In this document: positions 52,156 through 60,794 of the stretch, one piece after another
Layout of the letters: every line of letters begins with the position of its first letter
Position numbering within the stretch: position 1 is the stretch's first letter
The notes under the pieces: model-generated
Database searches by the model: none
Told to the model about the DNA's origin: nothing
Seen by the model: only the letters and a program-made list of their open reading frames with translations
Source: Oribacterium sp. C9
GTDB taxonomy: Bacteria; Bacillota; Clostridia; Lachnospirales; Lachnospiraceae
Direction: 5' to 3'
Assembly: GCF_002007235.1 (NCBI RefSeq)
Contig: NZ_MUHW01000016.1
Coordinates: 33,302 to 97,301 of the forward strand
DNA: 64,000 nucleotides
Position numbers and translations under genes: made by a program

Positions 52156-55100
52156 TTCAAAGAATCTCCTTTCACCATTTTTTCTATTTCATTCACGGTA
52201 TAATCGCTTACTTTCAGAAAATATGAACGGATAGTTCCCGATAGTTCAGTATTTGTGGTCATAGTTCTTCTTATAAGTGATGCTATATTGATTTTGGCGT
52301 ATTTAGATATATCTGTTCCATATAGTTTCTTCAATTCTGATTTTATCTTTTGGATATTCTCTTCATCTGGTGAATAAAGTACCGATTCCAAAAGAGGGCC
52401 AAAGTTATTATCTGGAAGAACTCCAGTACAGTAAATGCCTCGAACCATCATGGTTATTATATTTTCAGAAAGAAATCTAGCTTGGATTCTCCATTGATTA
52501 CAACTATTAATTGGTGAAAAATAACAATTTATAAGCTCATTATAAAGACATTTCATTACCTCATCGCATGAAAGTTTACAGTTTGTTTCGTTTTCGCATA
52601 GTAATGTATTTAGTATAGAAATAACCATATTCTTTATTTTGGTACGTCCTCCAAGTATACTACGAACCATGCTTAAACTGATTTCATCAAAGCGATCATT
52701 CTTATTGTTATACAAAAGTTCGTCGCTCACAAAGTCGTCTAATTTATTAGTAGACCCCTGTTCATCCTTAAAATAATCTAAAATATGTACCGGTGCAGGT
52801 AATACCATACCTTCTTTATGGCAATATGCATATCCAGTTTCTAAAGAACCAAGTTGAATAGCATCTTTATTGGAAATACCTATAGTGTTTGCCATAGCTA
52901 TTTGATCATCAATCGAAACAATACGTTGAACAATCTTGGTTGATGTATTTTTAATTACATCTGGTGCAAGCTTAGTAGGAATCTGTTCAGCAACTATCAC
53001 ACCTTGTCCATAAGAACGCATTTCGGCAATCATGTTAGTAAAATGTTCGACTGCTTTTCCTATTGGATTCCCTAAATGCTCTGTTGTCCTCTCTGTATTA
53101 ACATTTTTTAATAATCTATGTGCTTCTTCAATTACAAGCAAATGTTTAAGACCCGATTCTTCTAATCCGTTTTTTTCTTTCTGAACCTGCCTATATTCAT
53201 TTATGAATACAACTAAGAGTCCAACACTAAAGGCTTTATCAGAATCATCCGTAAGTCCGTCCAATTCAAATACTACATTCTTTTGTAATAATTCTTCAAA
53301 ATCTATAAATTCATTTGTGTTAAATGTATAACCTTTAGTCCCAACGCATAAGTTTTCTAATCTAACCTTCATTGCAGTCTTGATATTTCCTGCAACTTCT
53401 CCATCATATTTAAGTTCTTCTTCAACATATCTTGCAATCTCGTCTTTCAAATCCTGCATAGTTGGGAATAAATACTTGTGAGATGTATTTGAGTATCTTT
53501 CTTTTATAATGTTAATATCAAATAAATCTATAGGACTATTCCTATTAACAAGTAGAGGATGGTAACCAAGAGTAAGATCCCAGCCTTTATTGCTATATAC
53601 AGAGTGTAAACACTTTTCTAAAATATATGGCATCGGACCATAGAATGAAAATGAAGCATTAAACAAATCTTTAAGGTAATCAATGTGAGCCTGAGGACTA
53701 ACTCCTGGCATAATATAAAAAGGATTTATCTTAGGTGCATTTATCTCAGGTCTTCCGAGAGTATAAACATCTTTATCCACGGTTAGATTACGATACTCTT
53801 TTTTGGCAGATTCAATTACAAGAAATGGTTTTTTAGATTCAAAAAGGATTTTCTTAACAGTGGTTGTTTTTCCGCTCCCTGTAATTCCGCACACAAAGGT
53901 ATGTTTATTCAAATCAAGTTCACTAAGAGCAAATGGCATATTATTAAGTATACGTTTCCCATCTACTACATTACCAATTTTTATGACGTCGTCAAATGAA
54001 CGACTAGCTATCAGTGGGAATTTTTTTTCAAGTTTTAATTCAAAATCAGGAACGCTTTCTGTAGGAACTGTACATAATAAACCAAGTTCAGCAGAATTAA
54101 GAAATGAACACAATGGGTTTTGCTTTTGACTATTAAGAAAATCGGGTATAACCAAAAGCTCAGATGTTTCTATCTCTGATTCAAATGCTAACATAGGCAG
54201 TTTTTCTGAATCAAGCTTCGATAATTCACCACATAAGCAGGCTTTTATAATATCTCGGGAATGTTTTTTTTCTGCCGAATAAGCTATTGCGGTTTGCCAT
54301 ATCCCATTATTTTGACCTGCTTTAAGCCTTTCTAAAGCACTATCTGCATAATTCATCAACTCTAAGGCAAAGCCATTTTGGATATCTCCAGATACAGTTT
54401 CTCCTTGTGTGATTGCATCTGATATAGATTTACTATAACCTTCAGAGTGTGATTTACCTTTACCAACTAAATTACCAATCAGTGTTCCTAATCCACCACC
54501 GACAGCTCCTCCAAGAGCTGTTCCAAGTCCAGTACCAATCACTGGAAGAGGAATTAAAAAAGTTCCTAGTATAGCTCCTGCAGCTGCACCGATGCTGGTT
54601 CCTGCACCACTGCCTACTTGTCCTGCCACACTATTTTTTGTATCTGTTGATGTGTCAGTTTCGGTTTTTGTCTCAGTATTGCTAGCTGATCTTGCAACAT
54701 TTCTTTTACTTACAGCAAATGCCTGATCTCGTACTGAAATTAATTCAGTGATGTTTCTAGAAATTATTTCTCGATCTACCGGTTTTGCTATAAATAAAAG
54801 AGAATAATTTTGCCCATTTAAGCTGCGCATAATTGAAGACAGACTGAAGTTCTGTTTCTCACCATTAACATATAGAGAAGGTATTCCTGAAAGAATACCA
54901 TAACAATTTGTTTTATTATTCTCACTAATAAATGATGGCTCAAATGAATCTAATTCGATACTAGAGAGCATACCCTGGGTAATGGATTTGACACTTTCGG
55001 TATCTTCATATGGATATGTTCCTATTACAAGATTAGTTATCCCATTTTTACTAATTAAACCGTATGCAATAGGCGTGTTTATAGAATATAAGGCTGTAAA

Positions 55101-55364
55101 TAGTTTTTGAAAACGTTCACTAATATTATCGAATAGCTTTTCAACATTATCAGCCGTACAACTACTAATACGGAAAAAGGTCATACCTTTAAGTTGATCA
55201 GAACCTGATTTATCAAGATAATCCTTTATATTATTACTATCAACAAGATATGAAGGATAAACTAGTTGTAGGAACTTGGTTGTCTGTTCTCCTATAGTTT
55301 TACTATCATTATTGAACTCTTGAAGAATTTCTTTTTGGTTTTCTGTTAATATTTCACTACTCAT
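52152..55364 (-). CDS. HerA/FtsK-like ATPase with glycine-zipper membrane segment
   Basis: 1070 aa. Residues about 250-305 are a Gly-rich zipper (GSGAGTSIGAAAGAILG..., GTALGGAVGGGLGTLIGNLVG) that can insert in membranes; it is preceded by a Thr/Ser/Asp-rich linker. Residues about 480-860 are a HerA/DUF87 P-loop motor: Walker A GITGSGKTTT (about 491), Walker B LLVIEEAH (about 742) and the arginine/sensor segment MRSYGQGVIVAEQ. Residues about 880-1070 are helical. Related motors pump DNA or protein. It is translationally coupled to the nuclease toxin and follows the two-TM protein by 12 bp. Protein-export motor or DNA-processing defence ATPase are both possible. Confidence 0.78.
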   Translation of the reverse strand: MSSEILTENQKEILQEFNNDSKTIGEQTTKFLQLVYPSYLVDSNNIKDYLDKSGSDQLKGMTFFRISSCTADNVEKLFDNISERFQKLFTALYSINTPIAYGLISKNGITNLVIGTYPYEDTESVKSITQGMLSSIELDSFEPSFISENNKTNCYGILSGIPSLYVNGEKQNFSLSSIMRSLNGQNYSLLFIAKPVDREIISRNITELISVRDQAFAVSKRNVARSASNTETKTETDTSTDTKNSVAGQVGSGAGTSIGAAAGAILGTFLIPLPVIGTGLGTALGGAVGGGLGTLIGNLVGKGKSHSEGYSKSISDAITQGETVSGDIQNGFALELMNYADSALERLKAGQNNGIWQTAIAYSAEKKHSRDIIKACLCGELSKLDSEKLPMLAFESEIETSELLVIPDFLNSQKQNPLCSFLNSAELGLLCTVPTESVPDFELKLEKKFPLIASRSFDDVIKIGNVVDGKRILNNMPFALSELDLNKHTFVCGITGSGKTTTVKKILFESKKPFLVIESAKKEYRNLTVDKDVYTLGRPEINAPKINPFYIMPGVSPQAHIDYLKDLFNASFSFYGPMPYILEKCLHSVYSNKGWDLTLGYHPLLVNRNSPIDLFDINIIKERYSNTSHKYLFPTMQDLKDEIARYVEEELKYDGEVAGNIKTAMKVRLENLCVGTKGYTFNTNEFIDFEELLQKNVVFELDGLTDDSDKAFSVGLLVVFINEYRQVQKEKNGLEESGLKHLLVIEEAHRLLKNVNTERTTEHLGNPIGKAVEHFTNMIAEMRSYGQGVIVAEQIPTKLAPDVIKNTSTKIVQRIVSIDDQIAMANTIGISNKDAIQLGSLETGYAYCHKEGMVLPAPVHILDYFKDEQGSTNKLDDFVSDELLYNNKNDRFDEISLSMVRSILGGRTKIKNMVISILNTLLCENETNCKLSCDEVMKCLYNELINCYFSPINSCNQWRIQARFLSENIITMMVRGIYCTGVLPDNNFGPLLESVLYSPDEENIQKIKSELKKLYGTDISKYAKINIASLIRRTMTTNTELSGTIRSYFLKVSDYTVNEIEKMVKGDSLK

Positions 55365-55376
55365 ATGGTATACCTC

Positions 55377-56009
55377 TCATATTGTGCATTTTATTTCTTC
55401 TACACGCATATTGAAATATCGTTCAACTTCGTCAAACCAGTCTATAAATTGTTTTTTTGCTTGCTCAAAGTAATCATTCAATGCATTTAGCATTGCTTTT
55501 TTTTCGCGCTTGGGTTCAATTGCATAGTAATCCGTCAGAGCTGTACCTATAGAGACAGCTATTAAAGTCCCTATAGGGATTGGAAAAAGGCTTGACAAAG
55601 ATAATCCTGATATCAAAACATATCCCAATTCAGATACGCCCCCTATTACAAAAGTTATTCCACCTACCTTCAATGCTCTAGTTTCTCTAGATGTTTCGTT
55701 ATAATTCACTGTTCCGGTAGCTGCAAACTGATATTTGCTTAATATCTCTTGGCGCAAATTAATTTCTGTAAATCTGTTTTGTTTAGAGATATCCTTGAAA
55801 TAATCTGTATTCATTAAAGAGTCAGAAAGGTCAAAAAGCATATCACTCAATAATGATTTGCTTCTTGACGCCAATTCAGAACTTGCCAAATTTGTAACCT
55901 TTTGAGCAGCTTCGGTAGCTGTATTAGAATTGGACACAATAATATAAACTCTTTTTTTTAGGTCATCAAACATCGTATTAACTTTATCTTTGATTGAATC
56001 ACTGTACAT
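55377..56009 (-). CDS. Two-TM protein, partner of the dynamin-like gene
   Basis: 210 aa. Helical N-terminal 110 residues, then two hydrophobic segments (about 112-135 and 138-158: ITFVIGGVSELGYVLISGLSL; LFPIPIGTLIAVSIGTAL) forming a hairpin, then a basic helical C-terminus. Its ATG lies inside the end of the dynamin-like gene (11-bp overlap). It may anchor the dynamin-like GTPase or act as a split dynamin stalk. No recognised family. Confidence 0.68.
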   Translation of the reverse strand: MYSDSIKDKVNTMFDDLKKRVYIIVSNSNTATEAAQKVTNLASSELASRSKSLLSDMLFDLSDSLMNTDYFKDISKQNRFTEINLRQEILSKYQFAATGTVNYNETSRETRALKVGGITFVIGGVSELGYVLISGLSLSSLFPIPIGTLIAVSIGTALTDYYAIEPKREKKAMLNALNDYFEQAKKQFIDWFDEVERYFNMRVEEIKCTI

Positions 56010-58074
56010 ATTTCACGATACCCCCTTTTATCTTTTTTACATTGGATTGAGCGTCTGTTATTTTTTGTGATTGTTCTGTAAGTTCACGAATTATTTCTTG
56101 ATTTTGTTCTGCGGTAATTTTTGCTTCCATGATGGCATCTAATTCGATTTTTTTAGCACTTGCATTCTTAGCAAGTTCATCAATGTACTTTGTCCGGATT
56201 TGTTCGATGAAATCTTCCAAATTACTTGTCAAATCATTCTTAATCACATCCAATCTATCCAGAATATTATTTTTTATCGCATTAAAGTGCCTATCTTGTA
56301 CATAAACCGAATAGCGGTGCGTTCTTTTGAATGTTAAACCCTCTTCATATTTCTCTCTTTTATATGACTGTTCTTTCGTCGACTCCTTTATTTGCTCAAA
56401 AGTCTCTTTTGTAAAATTTGGTTGCAAAGATATAAAAGATATAGAACCTTTACCGCTTAAAGAGATTAGTTCTTTATCAAATTCTTCGACCACTTTATTT
56501 TGAAGGAACACGGTTAAAGTTTTAAAGTGATCTATCTTTTCCATTGAAATACGTTCCAACTCATTAAAGGCTCCGTTATCATTTGGATTTATCTTTGATA
56601 CAGAGGATAAATAATCTTTTACTGAAGCGTCTGCTTCTGCTCGTATTATCCCGTTGTCTCCTCGAAATCGACGAACAACACTATCCACACCTCTACTTAA
56701 TTTATTTTGTAGAATATCAAGTTCTTGCTTTACTTTTGCTATTTTAACGGCTAATTCCTTCGGATCCTCGGCTTTCTGTTTAAACATGTCAATTCGGGAA
56801 TTCATATCATTCCAGAGTTTTTCATACATATTATTTATTGATTCCAATAATGATGCTAAAAGAATATAATGCGCTTTTCTTCCAAATGTTCCTAATGAAT
56901 AATATATCTGATCAAACCTAGATTTCTCTTTCAATTTCGCAATAAAGTTTCCTGTGCCAAATACTCCGTTAGTTTCTGTGTACGCAGCTTTTACAAAATC
57001 ATCTAAAGTGCCTTCTTTATTTAGTTTACGTAATTCATCTTCAATATTTTCTATACCAGAAAACTTTTTTGAATAGAGTTCAGCTTTACTATCAACAAAA
57101 AGAATATTATTTTTATCTAGTTTTGATGAAAACTTTTTATAAGCATCTTCTTCTAACCGGCGGATATCAGCTTCATTCTTTGCGGCGATATGTGTAAGAA
57201 CCAAAAATAAGGCGCTCTTGTTTCTAGCTACACTTGCATTCTCCATGAATTGATTGAACTGTTCCGATTCAAGCGCTTGACCTATTACGGGTTTCAAGAA
57301 GATTATTGCATCTGCGTTCTCTATATATTGAGAAGTAATCTCGGAAACACCGCCTCTTGCACATACTCCAGGACTATCTATTATTTCAATTCCTCGGAGA
57401 TCATCACCAAACGGAAACAACACTTCAATTTTAGTTACAATGTCATACCATTTATCTTTTCTTTCAGTGATATACGCTCTAATTCGGTCATTATAATTAG
57501 ATATATTATGAATATTTGCAGCCTTAACCTCAGGAGACTTTAACATGGCTTCTACTTCTGCATTAGAAATGTATATTGGGACACCTTCTTCCTTAGCACG
57601 TAGACCTGACTTTACAATTATTTCACTATTTATGGTAGGGACGGGTATATCTCTATAGTCATCATCCAATGCTGCGTTTTCCTTTAAAAATGCACGGGAC
57701 TCTTCCTCTCCTGTGATCTCCTGTGTTCTTCCATCAGCATAAGTTGCCTTAACTGAGAAGGTTTCTCCATATTTAATCTCTACAATAGCGCTTGTACACT
57801 GTTTGACATCCATTGGGAGCAGTTCAACTCCTAAATACGCATTTATAAAGGTGGATTTTCCACTTTTTGATTCACCTGCAATAAGAATATTGAATCTATC
57901 TGCTTTCACTCTTTCGGCCATGCTTTGTATAGATGTCAGCGGATTTCCAAGCCGTTCCATGGGGTCAGGCATTTCAATTTTCTTAGCATAAGCTTGTAAA
58001 TCAGATACAAGGGACTCTAACTGTTTGTATGAAGAAAGAACTTCTTTCTTTCTAGACTGATAATCAACAACCAT
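55999..58074 (-). CDS. Bacterial dynamin-like GTPase
   Basis: 691 aa. G1 GESKSGKST near residue 66, a Thr-containing switch region (CTSAIVEI), G3 DSPG near 232 and a G4-like LTHI segment; residues beyond 380 are long helices as in dynamin stalk/neck regions. GGAGG lies 8-9 nt before the ATG. Bacterial dynamins remodel membranes, and some protect against phage lysis or act with toxins (LeoABC, DynA). It is the first gene after the WYL regulator and overlaps the next gene. Confidence 0.85.
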   Translation of the reverse strand: MVVDYQSRKKEVLSSYKQLESLVSDLQAYAKKIEMPDPMERLGNPLTSIQSMAERVKADRFNILIAGESKSGKSTFINAYLGVELLPMDVKQCTSAIVEIKYGETFSVKATYADGRTQEITGEEESRAFLKENAALDDDYRDIPVPTINSEIIVKSGLRAKEEGVPIYISNAEVEAMLKSPEVKAANIHNISNYNDRIRAYITERKDKWYDIVTKIEVLFPFGDDLRGIEIIDSPGVCARGGVSEITSQYIENADAIIFLKPVIGQALESEQFNQFMENASVARNKSALFLVLTHIAAKNEADIRRLEEDAYKKFSSKLDKNNILFVDSKAELYSKKFSGIENIEDELRKLNKEGTLDDFVKAAYTETNGVFGTGNFIAKLKEKSRFDQIYYSLGTFGRKAHYILLASLLESINNMYEKLWNDMNSRIDMFKQKAEDPKELAVKIAKVKQELDILQNKLSRGVDSVVRRFRGDNGIIRAEADASVKDYLSSVSKINPNDNGAFNELERISMEKIDHFKTLTVFLQNKVVEEFDKELISLSGKGSISFISLQPNFTKETFEQIKESTKEQSYKREKYEEGLTFKRTHRYSVYVQDRHFNAIKNNILDRLDVIKNDLTSNLEDFIEQIRTKYIDELAKNASAKKIELDAIMEAKITAEQNQEIIRELTEQSQKITDAQSNVKKIKGGIVKYVQ

Positions 58075-58120
58075 TTTTTCCTCCTTTTAAAAGATACAAA
58101 CAATAAACTTATGTAATTTG

Positions 58121-59095
58121 TTACGTGTTATATATTTTTAGCATATTAACGATTTCTTCCTTTAATTCTGTTACAAATTCTTTAGGATAAATTGCCTTTA
58201 TTTTACTTCCTTGTGACAGCAGAAACATATTAATACCAATACCGAATGTTTCGGCTTCTATAATTGCCACATTATCTTTTATATCGATAACTCGAGCTGT
58301 TGGGATTTTATCTAAAATAGCTTGTATTGAAGTTCCGTTATATTCAAACCTGATCTTTCGATACTCACCAGGAAACATGAATTGAATTTTGCTGCGAAGG
58401 TCACCTTCGTCAAAATCGTATTCCATGGGAATAACAAAGTGTTTTCTGTGCTCAACAACATTATTTATCCTGTCTATACGGTAATATAAAGGCTTCCAAT
58501 TTTTATCGTCACATCTATAGGCAATCAGATAAAAGTAGAAATCAGAGAAAGTGATTGCAACTGGCATTAGCCTCCGGTCTACCCTCTCACGGTTTACCTT
58601 ATAGTAATCAACAGTGATTTCAATCCGTTCATAAATGCATCTCGTTAGTTGCCAGAGATTATCAATAACACTTTCACAGTCATGATTAACCTCATGATAG
58701 TGGTACATCTCTTTCATAATGATCTTTTCAAGCATTATCCGGTCACTTTTGGATGTAAACTTTTTCAGCTTCCCGATAATCTCCAACATTTCCATTTTGC
58801 TGAAGGCCCTGCAACCTATCATCATTTTGATTATCGATATCAGCTCTTTACTAAGAAGGAAGTTATCAAACTCAAGGTAATATGATTTGGATGCGGCAGC
58901 GTATTTCAATTCAGTGTTCCCAACAAGTTCCCTGTTCTCAGACAGGAAATTCTTAATTTCACCAATATCTCTCGATATGCTCTTGTTTGATACGCTGTAC
59001 TCGTCAGCCAGAGATTTAATTGAAATATTTTCCCCTTTCATAGCCCGGTAGAATATTTCAAGTAATCTATTCTTTTTGGTTTCTGATACACTCAT
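58121..59095 (-). CDS. WYL-domain transcriptional regulator
   Basis: 324 aa. N-terminal winged HTH (KNRLLEIFYRAMKGENISIKSLADEYSVSNKSISRDIGEIKNFL), a middle helical linker and a WYL domain at about 150-240 (ITVDYYKVNRERVDRRLMPVAITFSDFYFYLIAY), then a WCX-type C-terminus. WYL regulators such as BrxR and CapW control phage-defence operons in response to nucleic-acid ligands. It is 46 bp upstream of the dynamin-like gene on the same strand. The position supports control of the downstream set. Confidence 0.9.
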   Translation of the reverse strand: MSVSETKKNRLLEIFYRAMKGENISIKSLADEYSVSNKSISRDIGEIKNFLSENRELVGNTELKYAAASKSYYLEFDNFLLSKELISIIKMMIGCRAFSKMEMLEIIGKLKKFTSKSDRIMLEKIIMKEMYHYHEVNHDCESVIDNLWQLTRCIYERIEITVDYYKVNRERVDRRLMPVAITFSDFYFYLIAYRCDDKNWKPLYYRIDRINNVVEHRKHFVIPMEYDFDEGDLRSKIQFMFPGEYRKIRFEYNGTSIQAILDKIPTARVIDIKDNVAIIEAETFGIGINMFLLSQGSKIKAIYPKEFVTELKEEIVNMLKIYNT

Positions 59096-59282
59096 ACCTC
59101 ATTCAGCTCCTTCTATAAATGAATCAATTAAAATGTCCCATAAATAGCCTCAATTTATAGTAAATGCTAAATCTGTATACACATTTACTATATCGGCATA
59201 TTTCATGAAGTTATTAATGTGCCACCTTGGCATCACAAATCTAATTCCTGATTGTTGATGTACGGTTGAAACTGAAAACACA

Positions 59283-60245
59283 TTAAAAATTGTAGCATAC
59301 TGCTTTAAAACCTTTTGGAGGTTTATGATATAGACGTCCAAAATATGTAAACAATTCTTCTATGTTGTGCTGCTTTGATTCATATACACCTGTACTTTCT
59401 CTGTTTTGCGTATTTGATTTAATATCTTCGCGAGATCCATACTTATTATGGTATTCAGAAAGAATTCTTTTGAGCTTTTCTCTGAGATTATTTGACGCTT
59501 TCTCATTAGATGAGTATATTGAATTCAGCTGTTCGCTATATACTTTCAAAAATAAATTTATGAATTTCTGCTTAAATTCATACACTACACAGCTATATAG
59601 AATGGAATTCATTTCTTCAGCCTCTTTCCGTTTCTTGATAGTACCATTACGTCGGGTTAGAACTCTTAATCTTTCCTGTATGTAAGTTTGAAGATCCGGA
59701 ACAATTTCTTTATCAAATGCTTCAAAATAGTTTGATATGAGTACTTTATCCTGATAAGAATTACATGAAACCTTAAGCACTGGAAACATACATTCAATCC
59801 CAAAGATGGATATTTTAACTGATGTCCTTATTGATTCCACCATCATATCTGTAAGGGTGTCGAATACTTCATAGCCTGTTTTTTTATTTGATAAGACTCT
59901 TAAATCCTGCCATCTAATTCTGTGTGAATATATTGATCTTTCAAATCTTTCAAGATATTGTTTTATATCACTATCTAAATCTCGATTAGCAATATCTGAA
60001 TTGTTTGAATGAGAGTTATTTATTTCAATCAACTCTATGCAATCATTAATTATTTTCTCCATAACACTACATGCGGTGGCCTTAGTAGTAGAGGTCTCGG
60101 CTATATGTAGTGCACAGCTTATAATAGAACCTATTCTTTCTTCATTTTTTATTTCCGTTCTAATTTTATTCAATTCACCATGCAGATAATTATATGCGCT
60201 GTTAAATGCTTCTATTGTCACAGCTTCATTTTTATTGAAAAGCAT
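59283..60245 (-). CDS. Large helical protein of unknown function upstream of the WYL gene
   Basis: 320 aa, mostly alpha-helical, with no signal or membrane segment and no known catalytic motif; a conserved-looking core is WQDLRVLSNKKTGYEVFDTLTDMMVESIRTSVKIS. AGGAG lies 8 nt upstream. It is on the same strand as the WYL-dynamin-HerA set but separated by 187 bp, so membership of the operon is uncertain. Confidence 0.55.
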   Translation of the reverse strand: MLFNKNEAVTIEAFNSAYNYLHGELNKIRTEIKNEERIGSIISCALHIAETSTTKATACSVMEKIINDCIELIEINNSHSNNSDIANRDLDSDIKQYLERFERSIYSHRIRWQDLRVLSNKKTGYEVFDTLTDMMVESIRTSVKISIFGIECMFPVLKVSCNSYQDKVLISNYFEAFDKEIVPDLQTYIQERLRVLTRRNGTIKKRKEAEEMNSILYSCVVYEFKQKFINLFLKVYSEQLNSIYSSNEKASNNLREKLKRILSEYHNKYGSREDIKSNTQNRESTGVYESKQHNIEELFTYFGRLYHKPPKGFKAVCYNF

Positions 60246-60476
60246 TATTTAGCTCCTTTCGCTTTCGGGATTTATTGAAACAGAACATTTACTATATGTC
60301 TCTTCTTTAGATACAAAATATCATTTCATGTAGACAGAGGTATGTCCTAGCAAAAAAGAATATTATTTTCTTTATGGCTTTCTTAATCAAAGCATTTGTT
60401 CGCATAGATTAATAGATGTTTGAAAACAATTGAAAAAGCAGATGCAAGTAAAATTTAACCTACATCTGCTTTATAA

Positions 60477-60707
60477 TCATTTTGTTCTTAGAATGACATT
60501 CGCTGAATGTGTTAGATAAACAGTCCCGTCTGTGGCCTTTATCTGGATCATGTCTGAATTCTCGTAATCAGTCCACGACGAGACCTCTACGGTTCCGATT
60601 CCATTAATGTCGGCATATTTGTAAGCCCAGGTAGTATCAACAATGGTTCTATTGCAGCCAGCAAGTAGTAAGCTCAAGAGCGATACGGAAATCAATATCT
60701 TTTTCAT
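60477..60707 (-). CDS. Small lipoprotein
   Basis: 76 aa. Signal MKKILISVSLLSLLLAGC with lipobox LLAGC, then a short beta-rich domain (TTWAYKYADINGIGTVEVSSWTDYENSDMIQIKATDGTVYLT). Anchored on the outer face of the membrane. GAAGG precedes the start. A damaged second copy of its 5' part lies at 62333-62431 beyond the ATPase gene, so the locus was duplicated. Confidence 0.75.
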   Translation of the reverse strand: MKKILISVSLLSLLLAGCNRTIVDTTWAYKYADINGIGTVEVSSWTDYENSDMIQIKATDGTVYLTHSANVILRTK

Positions 60708-60718
60708 AACAAAACCTT
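60601..60718. repeat. 115-bp direct repeat, copy A (lipoprotein gene start)
   Basis: Matches 62330-62442 with about a dozen differences and a 5-bp deletion in the right copy; the two copies bracket the DUF234 ATPase gene in the same orientation. Confidence 0.85.
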
Positions 60719-60772
60719 CTTACGCTAAATTAATTATTGTTTATTTCTGGCCTGTAATCACTTCTAAACAAT

Positions 60773-60794
60773 GTTATAGGCTGAAAATCAACAA
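60773..60794. repeat. Left 22-bp inverted repeat of the ATPase gene unit
   Basis: Reads GTTATAGGCTGAAAATCAAC plus AA; its complement, with one mismatch, is at 62245-62266. It contains the ATPase gene's stop codon (60788-60790). Confidence 0.85.

Noticed and set aside
53803..54129. Plus-strand ORF inside the HerA-like gene
   Set aside because: Mirror-strand shadow of the P-loop region; no start signal.
59150..59341. 63-aa ORF overlapping the end of the 320-aa gene
   Set aside because: Starts with TTG without a ribosome binding site and overlaps the coding end of the gene at 59283 by 59 bp.
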